Assembly (NCBI RefSeq): GCF_042310355.1
Contig: NZ_JBHJMR010000010.1
Span: forward strand, 62,001-126,000
DNA from: Wenzhouxiangella sp042310355
GTDB lineage: Bacteria > Pseudomonadota > Gammaproteobacteria > Xanthomonadales > Wenzhouxiangellaceae
Reading direction: 5' to 3'
Length of the DNA stretch: 64,000 bases
The notes beneath the pieces are model-generated. The model worked only from the letters and a program-made list of their open reading frames with translations. It did not search any database and was not told where the DNA came from. This document shows positions 43,216 to 51,706 of the stretch, in pieces. Position 1 is the stretch's first letter; each line of letters opens with the position of its first letter. A program made the position numbers and the translations under genes.

Positions 43216-44905
43216 GCTGCTGCCCGTCGGGCTGTTCCTGATCGGCGCGCTGGTCGCCGGATTCAGCAGCGACCGCGTCGCACCGCTGGTCGCCCTGCTG
43301 GTGCCGATCGTCTCGGCGATCGTGTCGCTCAACGTGCTCGCGCCCGGCGCGACGGCCGAGTGGGCGATCATGGACTACCGGCTGCAGCCGGTGAGCGCCG
43401 ACCACTTTGGCCTGGTCATGACCGGCCTTTTCCACCTCGTGGCCGTGATCGGCGCGCTGTACGCCTGGAACGTGCGCGATCGTCTGCAGCATGCCGGCAT
43501 CATGCTCTACATCGCCGGCGGCATCGGCGCGGTTCTGGCCGGGGATCTGATCAGCCTGTTCGTGTTCTTCGAATTGATCGGCCTGGGCGGCACCCTGCTG
43601 GTGCTGACTGCCCGAACCGAGGCCTCGCTGCCGGCGGCCATCCGGTACCTGGTCTTCCAGGTTGCCGCCGGTGTGACCCTGCTGGCCGGTGTCCTGATCC
43701 TGGGATCGAGCACCGGCGACTGGCAGTTCCGATCGATCGGCCTCGATGCGCCCGGCGGCTGGCTGATCCTGCTCGCCTTCGGCATCAAGTCCGGCTTTCC
43801 GCTGTTGCACAACTGGATCACCGACGCCTACCCGAAGGCATCGACCGCCGGCCTGGCGGTACTGGTCGCGGTCACCACCAAGGTCGGCGTGTACGGCCTG
43901 GCCCGCGGCTTTGCCGGCGAATCGATCCTGATCGTCATCGGCGCGGTGATGGCCTTCTGGCCGATTTTCTACACCCTGGTCGAGAACAACCTCAGGCGCG
44001 TGGTCGCCTACGCCATGATGGTTCAGATCGGGCTGATGGTGGTTGGCATCGGCATCGGCTCGGACCGTGCCATCGACGGGGTGAGCATGCACATCGTGAT
44101 GGATGTGCTGTTCAAGATGACGCTGTTCATGGCCCTGGGCGTGGTACTCCACCGCCTGGGCACGACGCGTGCCGACCGCCTGGGCGGGCTGTGGCGCTCG
44201 ATGCCGCTGACCACCGCCTGCGTGGCCGTGGCCGTGGCGGCCAATGCCGCCGTTCCCTTTACCGCGGGCTTCATCAGCAAGAAACTTCTGCTGTCAGCCA
44301 TCGAGTACGGCGACGTGCCGGTGCTGCTCTGGCTGGCACTGGTGACGCTTTCGTCCCTGGCTGTCCTGTATGCCGGCGTGCGCGTTCTGTGGGAGGGCTT
44401 TCTGCGGCCCGTTGCGCCACGGGATGAATCGCCGGCCGACGCCCCCTGGCCGATGGCCCTGGCCATGCTGATTCCGGTGGTCTTGCTGATCGCCGGCGGC
44501 GTGGTGCCCGGGCTGACGGACATGCTGCGACCCAACGGCGGCGACTATTCACCGCTGTATGCCGGCAAGATCATCGGCCAGCTGCAGATGCTGCTGTTCG
44601 GCCTGCTCGCTTATGTCCTGCTCGCTCGCGCCGGGCTGGGGCTGCCGCAACCCGGGCCGGCCCGGTGGCTCGACGCAGAGTGGCTGTACCGGCGCGGCGT
44701 GCCGGCCGTGGCGAGCACGATCCGTCGTCTCCTGGCTTCCGCCGGCGAGCAGGCGACCCGTCACCTTGCCCGTGTCCTGGCGACAACGCCGGGCGATGGC
44801 CGGCTGGCACACCGGCTGGGACAAACCTGGCCGACCGGATCCATGGCGCTCTGGGTGGCCGTATTACTGGCCGTGATGCTGCTGTTCGGAATCAGCCGCG
44901 GCTGA
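43205..44905 (+). CDS. Proton-translocating NuoL/M/N-like subunit, third copy
   Basis: The product is 566 residues, again of the NuoL/M/N family: SLFVFFELIGLGGTLLVLTAR (channel Glu), LLAFGIKSGFPLLHNWITDAYPKAS (channel Lys) and RRVVAYAMMVQIGLMVVGIG. A hydrophilic C-terminal stretch of about 80 residues (RWLDAEWLYRRGVPAVASTI) is followed by a last membrane helix, like the NuoL/MrpD long forms. ATG 43205 has GGGGAG seven bases before it and so is preferred over ATG 43199. It is the last gene of the operon. Confidence 0.9.
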   Translation: MPIELLPVGLFLIGALVAGFSSDRVAPLVALLVPIVSAIVSLNVLAPGATAEWAIMDYRLQPVSADHFGLVMTGLFHLVAVIGALYAWNVRDRLQHAGIMLYIAGGIGAVLAGDLISLFVFFELIGLGGTLLVLTARTEASLPAAIRYLVFQVAAGVTLLAGVLILGSSTGDWQFRSIGLDAPGGWLILLAFGIKSGFPLLHNWITDAYPKASTAGLAVLVAVTTKVGVYGLARGFAGESILIVIGAVMAFWPIFYTLVENNLRRVVAYAMMVQIGLMVVGIGIGSDRAIDGVSMHIVMDVLFKMTLFMALGVVLHRLGTTRADRLGGLWRSMPLTTACVAVAVAANAAVPFTAGFISKKLLLSAIEYGDVPVLLWLALVTLSSLAVLYAGVRVLWEGFLRPVAPRDESPADAPWPMALAMLIPVVLLIAGGVVPGLTDMLRPNGGDYSPLYAGKIIGQLQMLLFGLLAYVLLARAGLGLPQPGPARWLDAEWLYRRGVPAVASTIRRLLASAGEQATRHLARVLATTPGDGRLAHRLGQTWPTGSMALWVAVLLAVMLLFGISRG

Positions 44906-44935
44906 AAGCACTGCCCTTGCGGCGCGCTCGAGTCC

Positions 44936-45202
44936 TCAGTCGTCGCCGCGCTTGTTGCGATGCACCACCCGGTACTCGACGTCGATCATGCCGTCATCCC
45001 CGCGCTTGCGGGAACTTCCGCCCAACCAGCGTCGCAGCGTGAGCACCACGAAACCGATCACGGCCGCGCCCACGGCGACGGCCAGGAACACCAGGCCGAG
45101 CAGAAAGCTCAGCGCCAGAATGCCGATTCCGAGGAGCACCATCCCGAAGCGGGCCAGCGGACTGCTCGGCGGCTGGTAAAATCGTTGCCATGGATCCTGC
45201 AT
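44936..45202 (-). CDS. Small membrane protein, unknown
   Basis: The product is 88 residues: a short polar start (MQDPWQRFYQPPSSPLARFG), two closely spaced hydrophobic helices, then a basic and acidic tail containing MIDVEYRVV. I do not recognise the family. It is transcribed towards the end of the antiporter operon, and its start lies 15 bases from the Rieske gene start on the other strand, so the two share a very compact divergent promoter region. Confidence 0.7.
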   Translation of the reverse strand: MQDPWQRFYQPPSSPLARFGMVLLGIGILALSFLLGLVFLAVAVGAAVIGFVVLTLRRWLGGSSRKRGDDGMIDVEYRVVHRNKRGDD

Positions 45203-45217
45203 GTGAGATCAGACCCC

Positions 45218-45562
45218 GTGAGTGAGCCAGTGTTCCTGTGCGCCGCCGACGACATGGCGGAGGGACAGTACCGCGAGTTCCAGATCGAGCTCGAGGGCGA
45301 GCCGGTGTGGCTGATCGCCACCCGCCATCGGGGACAGCTGCGCGCCTGGTTCAATCTTTGTCCGCACCAGGGCCGCCCCCTCAACTTCGCACCCGACCGT
45401 TTCCTGACCGACGGCGACAACCGCCTGGTCTGCGCACATCACGGCGCGGTCTTCGAGCCCGCCACCGGCCAGTGCGTGTCGGGCCCGTGCAAGAACGCCG
45501 CCCTGCGCGAAGTCGTCATCGACGAATCAGGCGGGCAGATCCGCGCATCCCTTCCAGCATAG
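45218..45562 (+). CDS. Rieske [2Fe-2S] ferredoxin-like protein
   Basis: The product is 114 residues with a single Rieske domain. The cluster ligands are present as CPHQG and, after the loop, CAHHG. There is no signal peptide or membrane helix, so it is cytosolic, like NirD-type or dioxygenase ferredoxins. The start is probably the GTG at 45218 (VSEPVFLC); a GTG five codons earlier is also possible. No oxygenase or reductase lies beside it, so its partner is unknown. Confidence 0.88.
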   Translation: MSEPVFLCAADDMAEGQYREFQIELEGEPVWLIATRHRGQLRAWFNLCPHQGRPLNFAPDRFLTDGDNRLVCAHHGAVFEPATGQCVSGPCKNAALREVVIDESGGQIRASLPA

Positions 45563-45647
45563 CAGCTGACCGGCATGCCGCGGGTTGATTGCCGCATGCC
45601 CCGGGTTTGAGCTACAGTGAATTCCGGGTCACCGTGGAGACCGAACC

Positions 45648-46505
45648 GTGTACAAGCTGCTTGCAACCCTGATTCTGGCCCTGCTGCTGACGGCGTGCCA
45701 GGAAGCTGATGCCCCCTCGACGGCCCCCGACAACGACGACGCCGGTGCAGCGGCCGAAGCAACCACGGCCGACAGCGGCGAGACCACGCGGACCACCGAT
45801 GACTGTCGGCTCACCATTGGATGGGATCCCTGGGAACCCTACCACTACGCCCCCGTCGGCAACCGCGTCCAGGGCCTCGATGTCGACCTGATCGAAGCCA
45901 TGGCCGACGCGGCCGACTGCGAACTGGCCTGGGAACAGGGCAGCTGGGCCAGCATGCTGCAACTCGTCCGCTCCGGCGATCTCGACGTGCTGCCCGGCGC
46001 GACCCGAACCGCCGAGCGCGAGGCGTTCGCCCATTTTTCCGCCCCCTATCGGCAGGAGTCGTTCCGCATCCACGTGCGCGCCGATGAGTCCGATCGATGG
46101 TCGGGCATGACCCTGACAGAGTTGCTGGAAAACGATTTCCGTCTCGGGCTGACCCGTGGCTACATCTACGGCGAGGAGGTCGACGCGGTGCTCGACGACC
46201 CGCAATGGCGCGACCAGATCGTCGAAGCCCCGGTCGGCGAACTGAACTTCCTCAACCTGATGGATTTCCGCATCGACGGCTTTCTCGAGGACCCCTTCGT
46301 GGCCGCCAGCATCGACCACCGACGCGAATGGGGCGTGACCTTCGAGGCGCTGCCGGCCGATATTCATAGCGGCAGCGTGCACCTGATGTTCAGCAAGGCC
46401 GGCGTCGACGCTGAAGTGGTCGAGCGCTTCGACGACGCATTGGCCGAGCTGCACGACAGCGGCGAACACCAGCGCATCCTCGACCGTTACATGCAGAAGG
46501 ACTGA
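45648..46505 (+). CDS. Periplasmic solute-binding lipoprotein (family 3)
   Basis: The product is 285 residues with a lipoprotein signal ending LLTAC at about residues 12-16, then a Ser/Ala/Asp-rich linker. The rest is a family 3 solute-binding fold (LTIGWDPWEPYHY, GLDVDLIEAMADAADCELAWEQGSWASMLQLVRSGDLDVLPGATRT). Such proteins bind amino acids or act as sensor inputs. No ABC permease or ATPase is adjacent, so it may serve a distant transporter or be an orphan. The start codon is GTG. Confidence 0.87.
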   Translation: MYKLLATLILALLLTACQEADAPSTAPDNDDAGAAAEATTADSGETTRTTDDCRLTIGWDPWEPYHYAPVGNRVQGLDVDLIEAMADAADCELAWEQGSWASMLQLVRSGDLDVLPGATRTAEREAFAHFSAPYRQESFRIHVRADESDRWSGMTLTELLENDFRLGLTRGYIYGEEVDAVLDDPQWRDQIVEAPVGELNFLNLMDFRIDGFLEDPFVAASIDHRREWGVTFEALPADIHSGSVHLMFSKAGVDAEVVERFDDALAELHDSGEHQRILDRYMQKD

Positions 46506-46540
46506 GGGCTTGGTGGGCCATGCGGCTGAGCGTTACCTGA

Positions 46541-48379
46541 CTAGTAGACCAGATTGAGCCCGACCAGCATCACGACCATGAAGATCACGCTCATGATGCC
46601 GCCGACCCGCACGAAGTCCTTCACCTTGTACCCGCCCGGCCCCATGATCAGGGCGTTGACCGGATGGGTGGGCAGTATGAACGCATTGGAGGTCGCCAGC
46701 GCAATCAGCAAGGCGTAGACGGCCGGATTACCGCCGGTAGCGAGCGCGATATTGATGGCGATGGGCACCAGCAGTACCGTCGCACCCACGTTCGACATGA
46801 TCAGGGTGAACAAGGTCGCCAGGGTCGCAAGCACGATCTGCACGACCAGGTCCGGGACGTCACCCAGTGCGTCCAGCACCTGCTCAGCCAGCCAGGCCGC
46901 CGTGCCGGTCACTTCCATCGCGATGCCGAGCGGAATGAGTCCCGCCATCAGGAAAACCGTCTTCCAGCTCACCGCCTGATAGGCTTCGTCCATGCTCAAC
47001 ACGCCGGTCAGCACCATGCCGATGGCACCCGCCATCAGCGCGATGGACAGCTCGAAATCGGTAAACAGGATCAGGAACAGGCTCAGTCCGAAAAAACACA
47101 CGGCGTGCACGACTTTCTGCGGACGCTGCTCCTCTTTCGGGATGTCGGTGGCGACGATGAAGTCCTTGTCGCGCGCCAGGCTGGCCAGGTCGCGCCAGGT
47201 CGAATGCGACACCAGGCAGTCGCCGACCTGTAGCACGCCCTCGCGCAAGTCCTCGGTGATGATCTCGTTGCGGCGGTTGATCGCCAGAACGGAAATACCG
47301 AAGCGCGAACGCAGGCGGGCGTCACCGATGGTCTGGCCGATCAACCGCGAGCCCGGCGGTATGACGACCTCCGAAATGCCGGCGCGGGTCGGGTTGAACA
47401 GGCTGCCGAAAGTGCGCAAGCGCGGCTGCAGGCGCAGGTTGTTGGCCAGGGCGAACTCACCGACCTGCTCGCGCGTTCCCATCACCCCCAGCACCGTACC
47501 GACCCAGATCATCTCGCCGGCCGGCGGCGCCAGGCGCGGCTGGTCGGTGTTCTGGATGGCGAGCATCAACGGCGCACCCTCGAGATTCTCGGCTTCGGCG
47601 ATGCGCATGCCGACCAGCGGCGAATCGACGGTCACCAGCATCTCGTAGAGATCGCCCTCGATGCCGTAAACCTCCTTGAAGTAGTTCTTGGTGCGCCCCG
47701 GCGAAGCCGGCTTTTTTTCCTCGGTCTTGGGCAGCAGTGAAGAGCCGGCGAGCAGGAAATAAAGCAGCGTGCTCACCAGCAAGCCGAGACCAACGAGGGT
47801 GACGTCGAACAGCTGGAACGGCTGCATGGATTCCGCACCCGGGGGCAGCGAGCGGTTGGATGTGTCGATGAGATCGTTGAGCAGGATCAGCGGTGAGGAA
47901 CCGACCATGGTCATCGTACCGCCCACGATGGCGCAGAAACCCATCGGCATGAGCAGCCGCGACAGCGGCAGGTCCAGGCGCGCGGAAATGCGGCTGACCA
48001 CGGGCATGAACAGTGCCGTGGCGCCCACGTTCTGCATGAAGCTCGATGTAATCCCAACGGTCGCCGAGAGCATCGTCCCGATGCGCGATTCCGACGGCCC
48101 GCCGACCTTGACGATGAACGAGGAAACCACGTTCATCACGCCGGTCCGGTCCAGGCCGGCGCCGAGTATCATCACCGCGATGATGGCGATGACGGCGTTG
48201 GAGGCAAACCCTGAAAAGAGCTGATCGCCGGGAATCAGGCCAAGAAGGCCCACGAGCACCATGATGCAAATGGCGGCCACGTCCAGGCGAACCAGTTCGG
48301 TGACGAACAACACGACGGTCAGCCCCAGCAGCATCAGCACCAGTATCATGTCGCCGCTGAGGTTCAGGCCGCCGTCCAT
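46541..48379 (-). CDS. SLC13-family permease with two RCK_C (TrkA_C) domains
   Basis: The product is 612 residues: about five N-terminal membrane helices, a cytoplasmic insert (about residues 225-400) with two TrkA_C-like modules (GMRIAEAENLEGAPLMLAIQ and GQTIGDARLRSRFGISVLAINRR), then six or seven further helices. The transport signature MSNVGATVLLVPIAINIALATGGNP is present. Members carry sulfate, dicarboxylates or sodium-linked anions. The substrate is not evident and the convergent solute-binding gene may be unrelated. Confidence 0.9.
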   Translation of the reverse strand: MDGGLNLSGDMILVLMLLGLTVVLFVTELVRLDVAAICIMVLVGLLGLIPGDQLFSGFASNAVIAIIAVMILGAGLDRTGVMNVVSSFIVKVGGPSESRIGTMLSATVGITSSFMQNVGATALFMPVVSRISARLDLPLSRLLMPMGFCAIVGGTMTMVGSSPLILLNDLIDTSNRSLPPGAESMQPFQLFDVTLVGLGLLVSTLLYFLLAGSSLLPKTEEKKPASPGRTKNYFKEVYGIEGDLYEMLVTVDSPLVGMRIAEAENLEGAPLMLAIQNTDQPRLAPPAGEMIWVGTVLGVMGTREQVGEFALANNLRLQPRLRTFGSLFNPTRAGISEVVIPPGSRLIGQTIGDARLRSRFGISVLAINRRNEIITEDLREGVLQVGDCLVSHSTWRDLASLARDKDFIVATDIPKEEQRPQKVVHAVCFFGLSLFLILFTDFELSIALMAGAIGMVLTGVLSMDEAYQAVSWKTVFLMAGLIPLGIAMEVTGTAAWLAEQVLDALGDVPDLVVQIVLATLATLFTLIMSNVGATVLLVPIAINIALATGGNPAVYALLIALATSNAFILPTHPVNALIMGPGGYKVKDFVRVGGIMSVIFMVVMLVGLNLVY

Positions 48380-48531
48380 CGTGCGTATGCTTGGATTCCG
48401 TGCTTGGTTCGAATGATTCCCGTTCGATTACCTTACCCGAAGGATAACGGGAATGCGCGGATTTTCAGTAGATCGGCGCGCCTGGAACCCGATCGGGTGG
48501 GGAATCGAATCGGGGTCGCTGAAAGACCGGA

Positions 48532-50919
48532 TCATTCGCTGCCGGCGGCGCGGAGCGCTTCGGCCTCTTCGCGCAAAGCCGCCGCGCGGTCGGGGCGGCC
48601 GAGCTCGTCGTAGGCTTGGGCCAGGAAATCCATCGCCTCGATTCGCCGAACAAAGTCCTCGCCCACCAGTTCGCCCAGGCGATCGACGGCGGTTTGCAGG
48701 TGATCCCGCGCAGCCTCGAAATGGCCGGCCGCCAGTTCACTCTGCCCCAGGCCGAAGTGGACGAGGCCCTGGAACATGTGGGATTCGGGCATGACGCTGC
48801 GCCGCTCGAGCGCCTCACGATGCATGGCCAGGGCCTGGTCGACCTGTCCCGAATCGCGATAGGCGTTTCCCAGGTTGTAGGTAAAGGCCACGGACTGTGG
48901 GTGATCGGGCCCGTAGCGCTCGACGGCCATGCCGCGGGCCCGCTCGTAGTAGGGCAGCGAGGCTTCGAGCTTGTCGTCCCCACCCTGCTGCCGGAGGGCG
49001 CCGGCCATGTTGCCGTACTGCACGATCAGGCCCGGGTGATCTTCTCCATAAAGCCGCACGGACTCGCGCAAGCCTTCGCGCAGTACGCTCTCGGCCTCGG
49101 CGTAGCGCTGCTGCCTGAGTAGTACCACGCCTCGGTCGTTGAACAGCTTTGTCCTGATCGATCGCGCCGTCGGATCGTCCCACTCGCTGGTTGCCTCAAG
49201 GGCAGCCTGAAACCACTGCCCGGCTTGCTCCAACTCGTAAATCTCGGAATAGGACTGCCCCATTTGCCGCATGACGCTGACGTAGGTCCAGCGCAGGGCA
49301 TCCGGGGGCTCCGGCCCGATCTCGTCGAGAATGCGCTGGTAGATCGCAAAGGCCTCGTCGTGACGCGCCTGCTCGAAGCGGACGCTGCCCCGGATCGACA
49401 GCAGGTCGAGCCACTGCACCCGGCGCTCGGGAAGATGCTGCTCTGCCGTATGCAGCAATTGATCGACGCGACGCTCGGCATCGGCCAGCTTCGACTCCTG
49501 GATATCGATAAGGCTCAATTCCGCCCCGGCATCGAGGTAGATCTCGACGGCCTGCCGTCGATCGATCAGCTCAAGCACATTCTGCAAGTGCTCACGCGCG
49601 CGTTCGTACTGGCCGAGGCTGGCGTAGACCTCGCCGATCGTCAGTTCGATCTCGGCGCGAATCCGGGGCTGGCCGGCCAGCTCCTTGTCGACCCGCTCGG
49701 CGGCATCCGCAAGCACCCGGTCGAGCACCGGCGTTGGCGCACCTTCGGCGACCTCGGGATCGATCGAAGACAGCATACGGGTTGCAAAGGCCGCGATCTG
49801 CTCGGCCCGGTCGGCCTGGGCCCGCGCCTCCAGAAGACCGTAGACCGCGACGACCAGACCGGCCACCAGCGCCAGGGTCACGACGCTTGCGGCCGAAACC
49901 GCCAGGGCATGGCGCGCAAGAAACTTGCGCCCGCGATAGGCGCGCGTGTTCGGCACCGCCTCGACCACCTCGTTGTTCAGGTAGCGCCTCAGATCACGCG
50001 CCAGCGAAGCCGCCGAGTCGTAGCGCTCCTCCCGGTCGGGAGCCAGTGCCCGCGCCAGGATCCAGCGCAGCTCGCGGGGCAGATGCCGGGCGTCGTGCGC
50101 CGATTTCAGGGCATCGCCGTCGAGCGGCGTGTCCCGGCCGGTCGAACCGAGCAGCATCCGGCGAATGGAGTCGATCGCAACCGTGTCGTCAGCCGGTGGC
50201 GGACGACCATCGGTCAGCAGTTCGAACAACAGGACACCGAGCGAATAGACGTCCGTTCGGGTATCGACCTCGGCCGCGGGGCCGGCCAGCAACTCCGGGC
50301 TCATGTAGCCACGCGTCCCGGCCCGGTCGGTTGTATCCGAGCGCGCACGACCTGCGTGCTCGACCACCCCCGTTGCCACCCCGAAATCGATGATCTTGGG
50401 CATGGAAACCCCGTCGACGCGATCGACCAGGACATTGCCGGGCTTGATATCGCGGTGGATCACGCCCTGCTGGTGGGCATGCTGGATGCCGCCGCAAACA
50501 CGCACGAAAAGATCCAGCCGCTGCTCGATACCGAGGGCGTGCCGTTCGACGTGATCGACGATGGGCTCCCCCCGCACCCACTCCATGGCAAACCAGGGTC
50601 GACCGTCATCGGCTGTTCCGGCATCGAACACCTGGGCAATCGCCGGATGGTGCATGCGCGCGAGCATCTGCCGTTCCACCTCGAACATGGCTCCGACCGA
50701 GCCGCCCTGCGCACGTGCGCCAATCAGCTTCAGGGCCACCTTGCGCTGCACCGGCTCGAGCTGCTCGGCGAGATAAACCTCGCCCATGCCGCCGCGGCCG
50801 AGCTGCCGAATCAGTCGATAGGCCCCGATCCGGTCGGGCACGTCCGACGCCGCCGAGGCAGCGGACCCGGCACCGTCGACGACGGTTCGATCCTCATCGG
50901 GTGGCACGTTATTGCTCAT
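48532..50919 (-). CDS. Transmembrane Ser/Thr protein kinase with TPR sensor
   Basis: The product is 795 residues. The kinase domain (33-315) has the P-loop LGRGGMGEVYL at 40-50, Lys64 in VALKLI, HRDIKPGNV at 155-163 and DFG at 178-180, so it should be active. A single membrane helix lies at about 340-362. The outer part is a run of TPR repeats (for example ASLGQYERAREHLQNVLELI, YAEAESVLREGLRESVRLYG). The frame is open 87 codons upstream with no similarity; ATG 50919 is preferred. Bacterial Hanks-type kinases like this occur in myxobacteria and Xanthomonadales relatives. Its targets are unknown. Confidence 0.92.
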   Translation of the reverse strand: MSNNVPPDEDRTVVDGAGSAASAASDVPDRIGAYRLIRQLGRGGMGEVYLAEQLEPVQRKVALKLIGARAQGGSVGAMFEVERQMLARMHHPAIAQVFDAGTADDGRPWFAMEWVRGEPIVDHVERHALGIEQRLDLFVRVCGGIQHAHQQGVIHRDIKPGNVLVDRVDGVSMPKIIDFGVATGVVEHAGRARSDTTDRAGTRGYMSPELLAGPAAEVDTRTDVYSLGVLLFELLTDGRPPPADDTVAIDSIRRMLLGSTGRDTPLDGDALKSAHDARHLPRELRWILARALAPDREERYDSAASLARDLRRYLNNEVVEAVPNTRAYRGRKFLARHALAVSAASVVTLALVAGLVVAVYGLLEARAQADRAEQIAAFATRMLSSIDPEVAEGAPTPVLDRVLADAAERVDKELAGQPRIRAEIELTIGEVYASLGQYERAREHLQNVLELIDRRQAVEIYLDAGAELSLIDIQESKLADAERRVDQLLHTAEQHLPERRVQWLDLLSIRGSVRFEQARHDEAFAIYQRILDEIGPEPPDALRWTYVSVMRQMGQSYSEIYELEQAGQWFQAALEATSEWDDPTARSIRTKLFNDRGVVLLRQQRYAEAESVLREGLRESVRLYGEDHPGLIVQYGNMAGALRQQGGDDKLEASLPYYERARGMAVERYGPDHPQSVAFTYNLGNAYRDSGQVDQALAMHREALERRSVMPESHMFQGLVHFGLGQSELAAGHFEAARDHLQTAVDRLGELVGEDFVRRIEAMDFLAQAYDELGRPDRAAALREEAEALRAAGSE

Positions 50920-51019
50920 GTTCGAAAGCCTGTATCGAAATACCCCTTCAGGCGTCTGGCTGGCCCAGGGGCGTGGCACGCGAGTATCGGCGCCCGGCCG
51001 GGCCGCGTGCAAGCCGCAC

Positions 51020-51706
51020 TCAAACGGCAGCCGCGTAGCGCGTCGGATCAGCCAGGCCGGCGGCTTCGAAGCCCGAGCGCCGAAGACGGCAGGAATCGCA
51101 ACGCCCGCAGGCTCGGCCTGACTCGTCGGCCTGGTAGCAGGACACGGTCTGGGCGTAATCGACGCCCAGCGCCACGCCACGAAGGATGATTTCCGCCTTG
51201 GAGAGACTGATCAGGGGCGCATGCACCCGAAAGCCCGCGCCTTCGACGCCGGCGCGGGTCGCCACCTGGCAAAGCGCTTCGAAGGCCGCGATGAACTGCG
51301 GCCGACAATCCGGGTAGCCGGAATAGTCGACGGCGTTGACGCCCACGAACAACTCGGTGGCCTCGATGACTTCCGCATGCCCGAGCGCCAGTGAAAGCAT
51401 CAGCGTGTTGCGAGCCGGGACGTAGGTGGACGGGATGCCGCTTGTCTCGGCCTCGGACACCTCGATGTCGTCGGTCAGCGCTGAACCGCCGATCGCACGC
51501 AGGTCGACGCTCACAACACGGTGCGAAGCCGCTCCCAGGGAGCGGCTCAGCTGCCGGGCCGCCTGCAGCTCGGCGCGGTGGCGCTGTCCGTAATCCACTG
51601 CCAGGGAGTGACACTGGTGGCCGGCAGCAACCGCCTCGGCCAGCACGGTGGCCGAATCGAGACCGCCGGAGAGCAGCACCACCGCCCGCGCCGGACTCGA
51701 ACTCAA
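51020..51706 (-). CDS. queC: 7-Cyano-7-deazaguanine synthase QueC
   Basis: QueC makes preQ0 from carboxy-deazaguanine, ammonia and ATP in queuosine synthesis. The product is 228 residues (E. coli 231) with the PP-loop LLSGGLDSATVL, YVPARNTLML and the zinc site of four Cys (CYQADESGRACGRCDSC). The start is an unusual TTG at 51706, supported because it overlaps the upstream gene's stop as TTGA and gives the standard N-terminus; upstream extension lies inside the GGDEF gene. No other que genes are in this window. Confidence 0.93.
   Translation of the reverse strand: MSSSPARAVVLLSGGLDSATVLAEAVAAGHQCHSLAVDYGQRHRAELQAARQLSRSLGAASHRVVSVDLRAIGGSALTDDIEVSEAETSGIPSTYVPARNTLMLSLALGHAEVIEATELFVGVNAVDYSGYPDCRPQFIAAFEALCQVATRAGVEGAGFRVHAPLISLSKAEIILRGVALGVDYAQTVSCYQADESGRACGRCDSCRLRRSGFEAAGLADPTRYAAAV

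Noticed and set aside
45574..45610. Short direct repeat CATGCCSCGGGTTTGA-type in the Rieske-SBP gap
   Set aside because: Two imperfect copies of about 15 bases, 21 apart. Too short and GC-biased to call a site.
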